Source of the DNA: an uncultured Prevotellaceae bacterium
GTDB taxonomy: Bacteria; Bacteroidota; Bacteroidia; Bacteroidales; Bacteroidaceae
DNA: 38,567 nucleotides
Assembly (NCBI GenBank): GCA_902775605.1
Contig: CACYNE010000024.1
Location: 1-38,567, forward strand
Reading direction: 5' to 3'
Within the stretch, counting starts at the first letter, position 1; each line of letters opens with the position of its first letter. Made by a program: the position numbers and the translations under genes. Below, in pieces: positions 31,831-38,567 of the stretch. The notes below the pieces were generated by a model that was given only the letters and a program-made list of their open reading frames with translations, was not told the DNA's origin and did not search any database.

Positions 31831-34752
31831 TTAGTATCCAAAGATTTCATCTGTGCTCAGGCGCTTGATATCACCCAGTCCCTGCAGACCGGCCATATCG
31901 AGGTCAGCCTCGTTGCCCAGAATCACATAGTTATATGTCTTCTTCGCCACCTGCTCGTTGGCAAAGCGCAGGATGTCAGCCATCGTCAGGTTAGGCAGGG
32001 CCTCATAGATGCGTTGATTGACATCGTAGTCAATACCGCGCTGCTGAGCCGTGAGCCAAGCATTTATCAGTGCGAACTTCGTGGTACGCTGGCTGGCCAG
32101 CTTCTTTGTCAGTGACTCCTTGGCGATATTAAACGACGCCTCGCTCTGAGGCATCTCGTTCAGGATGCGGTGGAACTGGTTCACGGCGTCCATCATCTTG
32201 TCGTTCTGGGTGATGATGTAAGTATAGAAATACTCAGGCATATCCTGATAGCTGGGCTCCACATAGAAGGCCGAAGCACTGTAGGCCAGTCCACGAGCCT
32301 CACGCAGTTCCTGGAATACGATGGTGTTCATGCCGCCACCGAAGTACTCGTTGAACAATGCCTTGACAGGAGCCTCGTCAGCATTCCACTGACGGTTCTC
32401 GTTGTGAATCATCATCATATAGATGTTCTTGGCATCATAGGGAGCAATCGTCACCACGTTCTCCGGCGTGGTCTGCATCACATAGTGCTGACCCTGCGGA
32501 GCGGGTGTCAGTTTCTCGGGCGTCTGATGTGCGTTGCTTACAGCCTCAGCCAGTTCCTGCTCGCTCATTGGACCATAATATAATACGGTGTGCTCAAAGG
32601 TTGACAGGTTCTTCAGCAAATCCAGAAGTTCCTGGGGATTGGTCTGCTGCAACTCTGCGATACTCATGTCATGACGTACAGGGTTATAGGCACCATACTG
32701 CGCATATCTCGTCAGATAACTGAAGTTCATGCGCTGATCCAACTTGTTGTCCATGCGGTTCTTGGCCTCCAGAGCCACAAATTGAGCGTAGGCCTCGTTA
32801 TCCACCTTGGCATGCTTTATCAGATGCTCCAGCAGAGCCAGTGCCTGAGGCATATTCTCACTCAAGCCATTCAGGCTGACGGTGATACTGCGGTCACCTT
32901 CCTGAATGTGATAGCGACAAGCCAACTTATAGAATTGTTGCTTGATCTCCTCTGCCGAGAGCGAGTCGGTGCCCAGATAGTCCAGATAGTTGGCAGCATA
33001 GGCATAACGCACGTCAGCTTCCTGACCAAAGGGATAGTAGAACGACATCTGGAAACGTCCGTTCTCACTGTTGTTCACATAGACATAAGGAAGCTCAGAT
33101 TTGAGGTTTGAAGTTTGAGGCTTGAGGTTTCCGAAGGTTAAGTCCTTCTTGAAATCCACGAAGCGTGGCTCAATGGGGTTCACCTTGGCAGTCTGTATCT
33201 CCTTCACGAAGTCGCTCACCAAGTCGCGGTTGGTGGGGATAGGTGTGATGGCAGGCTTCTCAATCTTCTTCTGGTTGGGGTCCACACCCTGCTTCTTGAA
33301 CACCGTCACGTAGTTATCCTTGAAGTGTGCGTTGGCAAAGGCCACAATCTGGTCTTTCGTCATACCCTCCAGTCGCTCTAGTCCCTTCACCTCCTGTTCC
33401 CAGGTGGTGCCATTGATAAACGACTGAACGAACATGTTGGCGCGTGATCTGTTACTCTCCAACGAGTTGTAGTACTGCAACTTCATGTTGTTGACAACCG
33501 AAGGCAGCAGGTCGTCCGAGAAGTCACCCTTCTTCAATTTTTCAATCTCTGCCAGCAGCAGGTCGCGCACCTCTTCCAGCGACTGTCCTTCTTTGGGGGT
33601 GCCTGCCAGGATAAAGGTTGTATAGTCCTGACCCGGCTGCACGCCAGCACCGGCTTCCAACATTTTCATCTGCTGGTTGATATCCAGGTCCATCAGGCCT
33701 GCCGTGCCGTTGCTCAGCATGCTACCAACCACCTGCAGCGTATCTATCTGCAGCGAAGAGGCGGCATCAAAGGCATAGCCCATCCACAGGTTCTCGGCTT
33801 CCTGACCAACCACGGTGGTATCCACATGCTGTGTCAACTGCTTCTGCACGGGGAACTCAGGCTGACTGACGTCCTCGCCAGGCTGCCACTCACCAAAGTA
33901 CTTGTCGATGGTCTCAATCACCTCATCGGGATCAAAGTCGCCCGCCATACAGATGGCCACATTATTGGGCACGTACCACTTCTTGAAGTAGTTCTTGATA
34001 TTTGTGATTGAAGGGTTCTTCAAGTGCTCCTGCGTACCGATGGTGGTCTGTGTGCCATAGGGGTGCGTAGGATAGAGCTTGTTGCGTAGCGCTTCCCAGA
34101 GTTTATCCACATCATCCGTCAGATGGATATTATACTCCTCATAGACAGCCTCCAGCTCGGTATGGAAACCGCGGATGGTCATGTTCATGAAGCGGTCTGC
34201 CTGGATCTTTGCCCAATTGTCAATCTCGTTAGCAGGAATATCCTCCACATAGCAGGTCACATCATCGCTCGTATAGGCGTTCGAACCCTCCGAGCCGATG
34301 GTGGCCATCAACTTATCGTATTCATTGGGAATGTTATATTGGGCTGCCACCTGACTTAGCGAGTCAATCTCGTGGTAAGCCTGGCGACGCTCCTCGGGGT
34401 CGGTCATCTTGCGATACTTCTCGTATCTCTGCTCAATCTCGTCGAGCAGCGGAGCCTCTGCCTGTGCGTCGGTAGTACCAAACTTACTGGTACCTTTGAA
34501 CATCAAGTGTTCCAGATAATGAGCCAGACCTGTCGTCTCAGCAGGGTCATTCTTCGAACCCGTACGCACAGCGATATAGGTTTGGATACGTGGTTCCTCT
34601 TTGTTCACGCTGAGATACACCTTCAGTCCGTTCTTCAGGGTATAAATGCGCGTCTGCGACATATCCCCGTCAACAGTTTCATACTTGTACTTTGAGCACG
34701 AAGTAAAAACAAGCCCCATCAAGGCCATTCCCAAAAATAGTCTAAGTTTCAT
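31831..34752 (-). CDS. M16 family peptidase, lipoprotein
   Basis: The 973-residue protein is a double-length M16 (pitrilysin/insulinase-like) peptidase. The zinc motif is inverted HYLEH at 78-82 (GLAHYLEHLMFKGT), with the more distal Glu in LEAVYEEYNIH. The N-terminus MKLRLFLGMALMGLVFTSC is a lipoprotein signal with Cys19. Residues about 540-552 hold an extra linker segment NLKPQTSNLKS coded by a seven-base repeat. The C-terminal half, including GGGMNTIVFQELREARGLAYS, has the non-catalytic M16 fold. It probably degrades peptides in the periplasm or outer membrane. It lies 31 bp after the DUF4954 gene. Confidence 0.94.
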   Translation of the reverse strand: MKLRLFLGMALMGLVFTSCSKYKYETVDGDMSQTRIYTLKNGLKVYLSVNKEEPRIQTYIAVRTGSKNDPAETTGLAHYLEHLMFKGTSKFGTTDAQAEAPLLDEIEQRYEKYRKMTDPEERRQAYHEIDSLSQVAAQYNIPNEYDKLMATIGSEGSNAYTSDDVTCYVEDIPANEIDNWAKIQADRFMNMTIRGFHTELEAVYEEYNIHLTDDVDKLWEALRNKLYPTHPYGTQTTIGTQEHLKNPSITNIKNYFKKWYVPNNVAICMAGDFDPDEVIETIDKYFGEWQPGEDVSQPEFPVQKQLTQHVDTTVVGQEAENLWMGYAFDAASSLQIDTLQVVGSMLSNGTAGLMDLDINQQMKMLEAGAGVQPGQDYTTFILAGTPKEGQSLEEVRDLLLAEIEKLKKGDFSDDLLPSVVNNMKLQYYNSLESNRSRANMFVQSFINGTTWEQEVKGLERLEGMTKDQIVAFANAHFKDNYVTVFKKQGVDPNQKKIEKPAITPIPTNRDLVSDFVKEIQTAKVNPIEPRFVDFKKDLTFGNLKPQTSNLKSELPYVYVNNSENGRFQMSFYYPFGQEADVRYAYAANYLDYLGTDSLSAEEIKQQFYKLACRYHIQEGDRSITVSLNGLSENMPQALALLEHLIKHAKVDNEAYAQFVALEAKNRMDNKLDQRMNFSYLTRYAQYGAYNPVRHDMSIAELQQTNPQELLDLLKNLSTFEHTVLYYGPMSEQELAEAVSNAHQTPEKLTPAPQGQHYVMQTTPENVVTIAPYDAKNIYMMMIHNENRQWNADEAPVKALFNEYFGGGMNTIVFQELREARGLAYSASAFYVEPSYQDMPEYFYTYIITQNDKMMDAVNQFHRILNEMPQSEASFNIAKESLTKKLASQRTTKFALINAWLTAQQRGIDYDVNQRIYEALPNLTMADILRFANEQVAKKTYNYVILGNEADLDMAGLQGLGDIKRLSTDEIFGY
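33100..33130 (-). repeat. Seven-base degenerate repeat (TTTGAGG type) inside the M16 gene
   Basis: On the + strand four units read TTTGAGG, TTTGAAG, TTTGAGG, CTTGAGG, then TTT. They encode NLKPQTSNLKS in the linker between the two halves of the peptidase. Like the purL tract, the unit is seven bases and not a multiple of three. Confidence 0.85.
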
Positions 34753-34756
34753 TGTG

Positions 34757-34777
34757 CTTTTTTACCTTTTTACTTTT
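34757..34777 (-). repeat. A-rich repeat before the M16 gene, second copy of the 21-bp pair
   Basis: It is identical over 21 bp to the tract before the fumarase gene and lies directly upstream of the M16 start codon, where a ribosome would load. Confidence 0.7.
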
Positions 34778-34783
34778 ATAAAA

Positions 34784-36637
34784 TTAGTTTTCGTAATCAA
34801 TTTCGTGATCAAGCTTCGACAGGAAGTCCTCATATACCTCTTGCTCCACGTCACCCATCTGGTATTCCTTCTCTGCATCCTTGCGGATTTCAGCAATCCA
34901 GGCACGACGGGCCTTAACATAATCCTCGCGGATACGGTCGCAGGCAGCCTCGTCAAGCTCCTCCAGATGATAATAGTCCAGCAACAGCTGATAGCTCCAT
35001 GCCCAGCGATAGTCGCGATATTTGGCGTTGATATCGGCAAAGCGGTCCAGCACCTGCTGAATATTATCCATATCGCCGTTCTTGATGTCGTCTATCAGGC
35101 GTGTCTCTTCACTCTCTGGCAGCAGCAGACCACTCAGGTCAATCCACTTACCCTTGCCCACGCTGCTGACGGGACGTCCGATGTAGCCCTCCTTCTGGGC
35201 ACGTTTCAGCACGGCACCCATATAGATGCGCAGGGCGATGTCGTAGTACTTCAAGCCCTTGTTCAGCGACGAGGCATTGATCACATATTCGTGGAAGTTA
35301 TACGTTGTGGCATTGTCGCCCGAGGCACTACGCAGCGCCTTCAGAATCTCGATACCCTCCATAATCTCACCCACGGTGAAGGGGCTCAGCCAGTCAAAGT
35401 TGATGATACTCTTCTTCGACTGCTTCGAACGCTTGTCGCGCTTGGGCCATTTCTTAATGTCACGATACAGGCCCACGGTGGTGATGTTACGACCGGGCAC
35501 CAAATACATCGTGTCGCCATAGGCAATGAGATATGAGAATGGCAGACAACGCGTGTCGGGATGGTGCATCAGTTTGCCGAAGCACACTGAGAAAGCGCCA
35601 ATGGTGGCAGGCATCAGGATATATGAGCCAGAGGCCGTCTTGGTACCGCGCTCCAGTGTTCCCCAGTGCAAGGGTCCCATCTTATAGGCGTGGTTCGAGA
35701 AGTTGGTATTCGAACCGGCGTTATAGAACGAGAACTGTCCGCCGATGAGCAGCGAGCTCTTGTGGTGAGAAGCCGAGAACGGTCCGCAGAAGGCAGCGCA
35801 GGCTTCACCGTTGGCCATGAACGAGTTGGCAAAGAACAGGCTAGCCTCTGCCGTGAAGCCATTGGTAATCTGACAGGCCTCGCCCACAAAGCAGTCCTGC
35901 ATCTTCACTGAGTTATTTATTGAGCATCCGTCGCAGATAATCGAGTTCTCGCAGATAACACCCGTGCCGATAAACACAGGAGCATCCTCACTGCTCAGAA
36001 TGGTACATTCATTCAGTCGGGCACAGCCACTGATTTCGCAGTCGCCCTTAATCACCGTGTTGGTGATATCCTTGGTATTGATAATCTTCACACTGTTGCC
36101 GATGATGCCGCGCTCGGGGGTCGATACGCGCACCTCATCATCAATCAACTGGTGCAGACGGTTCACCAGTGCCTTGTCGCGGTTGTGTTTCACCATAAAG
36201 GCTGCCAACTGCGAGTTCAACTCACGAAACAGCGTCACGTTGCCGTCACCCATCTCGTTGAGCACGCTGATGGTCGAGCCGGCACCATAGCTGGCACCCT
36301 CGCGCGTCTCCAGTGTCGAGATGTTCGAGATATAGCAGTTGCTGCCGATGGTGTAGTTGTTGATGAAGTTGCCCACCTTCTCAATCAGGCAGTCATCGCC
36401 CACGGTGACGTTTCTCAGTGTGGCGTCGTTGATGCCCGAGTGCTTCTCAAAGCCCTTGGCCACCTCGACCATCTTTTCAAACTTACCCAGGCGTATGTCG
36501 CCATAGAACATCACACGATGGAAGTTATAGGGACGAAATGCCTCGTCAACCATTACCTTACTCCAGTCCTCAGCCCAACAGCCGTTGTTCTCCAGGACAC
36601 TAATCTCGTCTTCAGTCAGATGTCTGTAATCTCTCAT
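34784..36637 (-). CDS. DUF4954 family protein with left-handed beta-helix repeats
   Basis: The 617-residue protein carries hexapeptide-type repeats in its N-terminal and central parts (for example GDDCLIEKVGNFINNYTIGS and GTGVICENSIICDGCSINNS), predicting a left-handed parallel beta-helix as in acyltransferases and nucleotidyl-transferase tails. The last 140 residues are helical and charged (RIREDYVKARRAWIAEIRK). No signal peptide is seen, so it is likely cytoplasmic. The family is conserved in Bacteroidetes but has no known function. It lies 32 bp downstream of hflX and upstream of the M16 gene. It may be a sugar-nucleotide-related enzyme or a scaffold; there is no direct evidence. Confidence 0.82.
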   Translation of the reverse strand: MRDYRHLTEDEISVLENNGCWAEDWSKVMVDEAFRPYNFHRVMFYGDIRLGKFEKMVEVAKGFEKHSGINDATLRNVTVGDDCLIEKVGNFINNYTIGSNCYISNISTLETREGASYGAGSTISVLNEMGDGNVTLFRELNSQLAAFMVKHNRDKALVNRLHQLIDDEVRVSTPERGIIGNSVKIINTKDITNTVIKGDCEISGCARLNECTILSSEDAPVFIGTGVICENSIICDGCSINNSVKMQDCFVGEACQITNGFTAEASLFFANSFMANGEACAAFCGPFSASHHKSSLLIGGQFSFYNAGSNTNFSNHAYKMGPLHWGTLERGTKTASGSYILMPATIGAFSVCFGKLMHHPDTRCLPFSYLIAYGDTMYLVPGRNITTVGLYRDIKKWPKRDKRSKQSKKSIINFDWLSPFTVGEIMEGIEILKALRSASGDNATTYNFHEYVINASSLNKGLKYYDIALRIYMGAVLKRAQKEGYIGRPVSSVGKGKWIDLSGLLLPESEETRLIDDIKNGDMDNIQQVLDRFADINAKYRDYRWAWSYQLLLDYYHLEELDEAACDRIREDYVKARRAWIAEIRKDAEKEYQMGDVEQEVYEDFLSKLDHEIDYEN

Positions 36638-36669
36638 AATCTATTTATGTGTTAGGTTCAATTCACTTC

Positions 36670-37968
36670 TCACTCCTCTATCTGATAGAGGAAGTCATTA
36701 TAGGGATATTTCTGAACATGCAGTTCACGCACCTTCTTATAGAGCACCTCGCGCAGTTCATCAATATTTTCCTTCTGCTTGGCACTGATAAACAGGCAGT
36801 CGCCCTGCATCTTTGCCATCCATGTATTCTTTAGGTCGTCCAGCGAGATATTCTCCTTGGTGGGCTCCGTCAGGTCGTCCTCGTCCTGCGGGGTCCAGCG
36901 ATAGGCATCCACCTTGTTGAACACCACCATCGAGGGCGTTTCCGAGCAGCCCAGTTCGCTGAGGGTCTGCTCCACCACACGGATCTGATCCTCAAAGTCG
37001 GGATGTGAGATATCCACCACATGCACCAGCAGATCGGCCTCGCGAACCTCGTCGAGCGTACTCTTAAAACTCTCCACCAGGTCTGAGGGCAACTTGCGGA
37101 TAAATCCTACGGTGTCGGCCAGCAGAAAAGGCAGGTTTTCGATTGTCACCTTGCGCACCGTGGTGTCGAGGGTGGCAAAGAGCTTGTTCTCGGCAAAGAC
37201 ATCACTCTTCGACAGCAGGTTCATCAGTGTCGATTTACCCACGTTGGTATAGCCCACCAGCGCCACACGGATCAGTCGTCCGCGGTTCTTGCGCTGTGTT
37301 GTCTTCTGCTTGTCTATCTCCGCCAGACGCTGTTTCAGCAGCGTGATGCGATGCAGGATGATACGACGGTCCATCTCCAACTGCGTCTCACCAGGACCAC
37401 GCAGTCCTACAGAGCCTTTGCCGCCACCGCCACCAGAACCACCGCCCTGACGTTCCAAATGCGTCCACAGTCGCTGCAGACGTGGCAGCATATAGCGATG
37501 CTGCGCCAGCTCCACCTGCGCCTTGGCCTCTGCCGTCTGGGCGCGCATGGCAAAGATATCCAGAATCAGACTCGTACGATCCAGGATCTTCACCTGCAGT
37601 TCCTTCTCAATATTGCGAATCTGCTTCGCACTCAGTTCATCGTCAAAAATCACCATACCCACAGGCTGCGGCATGTCGGCATCACTCTCATAGTCCTCGC
37701 GGTGCTCCATTGCCTCGTCGTAGGCATCCTCACACATCTTAATATACTGGCGTATTTCCTCCAGTTTGCCCGTGCCGACATAGGTCACGCTACTGGGGCC
37801 GTTCACCTTTTGTGTGAACCGCTTCACAGTCTTTGCGCCTGCTGTGGTGGCCAGAAATTCCAGTTCATCCAAGTACTCTGTCGTCTTGGCTTCGTCCTGC
37901 TGGTTCGTAATCAGTCCCACCAACACAGCCGTCTCGGCCTTGGCTTCGGAAATAACAAATTCTTTCAT
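36670..37968 (-). CDS. hflX: Ribosome-associated GTPase HflX
   Basis: HflX is a cytoplasmic GTPase that splits stalled or hibernating ribosomes. The 432-residue protein has the N-terminal HflX domain (GTGKLEEI near 65-72 and FDDELSAKQIRNIEKEL near 108-124), the glycine-rich linker (RQGGGSGGGGGKGSVGLRGPGETQLE, split by a Gly run at about 174-196), and the G domain: G1 GYTNVGKS at 239-246, G3 DTVGF at 285-289, G4 NKVD at 351-354. An acidic insertion (about 80-102) sits between GTGKLEEI and VIFDD, longer than usual. A Bacteroidetes-type promoter is just upstream, making it the first gene of the leftward run. Confidence 0.96.
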   Translation of the reverse strand: MKEFVISEAKAETAVLVGLITNQQDEAKTTEYLDELEFLATTAGAKTVKRFTQKVNGPSSVTYVGTGKLEEIRQYIKMCEDAYDEAMEHREDYESDADMPQPVGMVIFDDELSAKQIRNIEKELQVKILDRTSLILDIFAMRAQTAEAKAQVELAQHRYMLPRLQRLWTHLERQGGGSGGGGGKGSVGLRGPGETQLEMDRRIILHRITLLKQRLAEIDKQKTTQRKNRGRLIRVALVGYTNVGKSTLMNLLSKSDVFAENKLFATLDTTVRKVTIENLPFLLADTVGFIRKLPSDLVESFKSTLDEVREADLLVHVVDISHPDFEDQIRVVEQTLSELGCSETPSMVVFNKVDAYRWTPQDEDDLTEPTKENISLDDLKNTWMAKMQGDCLFISAKQKENIDELREVLYKKVRELHVQKYPYNDFLYQIEE

Positions 37969-37995
37969 TCAATTGCAATTATCGATAATCGGCCA

Positions 37996-38025
37996 CAAAG
38001 TTACGAAAAAACGAGAGAAAAACAA
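37996..38025 (-). promoter_or_regulatory. Promoter of the hflX run
   Basis: Leftward, TTG and TAACTTTG are 19 bp apart, and hflX starts about 28 bp further on. The surrounding sequence is A/T-rich. Confidence 0.7.
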
Positions 38026-38061
38026 GAAAAAAGATTATTTTTTTGTTTTTCCGAGTGCATG

Positions 38062-38091
38062 GTAACTTCGCGACCTCTGTCGCAATGTTAC
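38062..38091. repeat. Symmetric two-part hairpin
   Basis: GTAAC/GTTAC and GCGAC/GTCGC form two five-base stems separated by a symmetric 3+3 internal loop, closed by a CTCT loop. It lacks a direct T-run. Confidence 0.6.
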
Positions 38092-38146
38092 AAAAAGTTG
38101 AGAGCAAAACAAAAATTTGTTTTTTGATGAGACGCAGTTATTTCGT

Positions 38147-38252
38147 AGTTTCTTCGCTCTAGGCATACTCTTCGCATACTGTTTGAGTATGCCTAGAGCG
38201 AGGAAACAGTATGCCTAGAGCGAAAGAACAATATGCCTAGAGTATGCAAAAG
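38147..38252. repeat. Array of one inverted and three direct 22-bp repeats with a 17-bp perfect stem
   Basis: Three direct units of exactly 22 bp begin at the 41st base of this span and share TATGCCTAGAG; the first two also share CGA and ACA ends. An inverted unit with two differences starts the span. The inner arms TCGCTCTAGGCATACTC and GAGTATGCCTAGAGCGA pair perfectly over 17 bp around a 14-base loop. The loop itself contains GCATACTGTTT, the reverse of the junction between direct units. Confidence 0.9.
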
Positions 38253-38288
38253 CAGAAAAAAGCGTCTTAAGTGTGTAAATGATAACGT

Positions 38289-38323
38289 AAAAGTATACCA
38301 AATAATAATTTAAAAGTATACCA
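38289..38323. repeat. Two AAAAGTATACCA repeats, 23 bp apart
   Basis: Two identical 12-base copies with a palindromic GTATAC core lie directly right of the 22-bp array, with an AT-rich spacer between them. Confidence 0.75.
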
Positions 38324-38339
38324 CTTCGACTGAGTGCTG

Positions 38340-38347
38340 CAAAGGTA
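38340..38347 (-). promoter_or_regulatory. Candidate leftward -7 element (TACCTTTG)
   Basis: A perfect Bacteroidetes -7 element on the leftward strand, but no TTG or TTTG is seen about 20 bp upstream. If used, the transcript would cross the repeat array toward hflX. Confidence 0.4.
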
Positions 38348-38502
38348 TAAAAAGTTTGTTATACATTACTTATTACTGATATATTTTTTTGTTTCTTTAA
38401 TACGATATGACGTACCCGTCATGTTGACGAGGTATGATTACGGTGTGACTCCATGAAGGCAAGGTTGTCCTCCTGACTTCGGCGATGCATCACCCAAAAA
38501 CA

Positions 38503-38565
38503 CTAATTGAGGTTGGACAGGAGCTCCTGCATCAGACTATCGTAAACTGACCGTCTGCTATTTTG
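38503..38565 (-). CDS. Possible C-terminal end of a leftward gene (partial)
   Basis: One leftward frame is open from the window edge for 20 codons, reading QNSRRSVYDSLMQELLSNLN and then TAG. The length is too short for identification and other frames are closed. It could be the end of a gene, possibly of a mobile element, or chance. Confidence 0.25.
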   Translation of the reverse strand, partial: QNSRRSVYDSLMQELLSNLN

Positions 38566-38567
38566 AG

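Larger units (their letters stand above)
37969..38567. other. Gene-poor region at the right edge
   Basis: No complete protein-coding gene is convincing here. It contains the hflX promoter, a symmetric hairpin, one inverted and three direct copies of a 22-bp repeat, a pair of GTATACC-containing repeats, a leftward -7 promoter element and perhaps the last codons of a leftward gene at the edge. Short ORFs on both strands have no recognised features. Confidence 0.75.

Noticed and set aside
34646-35536. 296-codon open frame opposite DUF4954
   Set aside because: The hexapeptide-repeat protein on the other strand explains the coding signal.
38147-38252. CRISPR array
   Set aside because: The period is 22 bp with nearly no unique spacer, and one unit is inverted; no cas gene is present.
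38400-38567. tRNA or small rightward gene near the right edge
   Set aside because: No cloverleaf or CCA-type end is seen, and rightward frames are broken by stops within 21 codons.

Overview
The window looks like a chromosomal stretch of a Bacteroidales bacterium, most likely Prevotella or a close relative. Several things point this way: a fused MurF-alanine racemase, a single-chain PurL, a DUF4954 protein, a 'smalltalk' small protein, secreted polysaccharide enzymes, and promoters of the Bacteroidetes form (TTTG or TTG, about 20 bp, TAnnTTTG) in nearly every divergent gap. Ribosome binding sites are mostly absent, as usual for this phylum. Taxonomy is inferred, since no rRNA gene is present.

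Left part (1-6800). The end of a glycine-rich, probably HU-like protein and a 35-residue smalltalk protein with a strong Shine-Dalgarno sequence face a leftward cluster. The cluster reads murF-alr, an orphan PTS galactitol-type EIIC, a KduI isomerase with an export signal, and an MFS transporter of the hexuronate type. Spacing is tight and no terminator is visible, so a cell wall gene and a uronate/sugar module probably share one transcript.

Middle (6800-18200). purL and a pair of short chromate-transporter genes run rightward, then an OmpA-type lipoprotein ending in a strong bidirectional terminator. Leftward come a STAS-kinase fusion and a two-propeller GH43-type protein. A related single-propeller protein diverges from the latter. 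A nitroreductase follows.

Right of centre (18200-26217). A rightward group carries a TSCPD-like stand-alone protein, folB, a secreted cell wall amidase and an MCE/MlaD protein, closed by a terminator. dnaA follows as its own unit with two 10-bp repeats 20 bp apart upstream and a terminator, then a large secreted MG2-like protein.

Right part (26186-38567). Seven leftward genes lie close together: hflX, DUF4954, an M16 lipoprotein peptidase, class I fumarase, an M6 metalloprotease, nagB and a two-domain carbohydrate esterase. A promoter precedes hflX. The last 600 bases have no convincing complete gene but hold an organised set of inverted and direct 22-bp repeats, further short repeats and hairpins, and possibly the last codons of a leftward gene.

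The strongest candidates for something new are the 22-bp repeat structure at the right end, the STAS-kinase fusion, the orphan EIIC plus exported KduI, and two seven-base repeat tracts inserted in frame in purL and the M16 peptidase. No complete defence system, CRISPR array or phage is visible.
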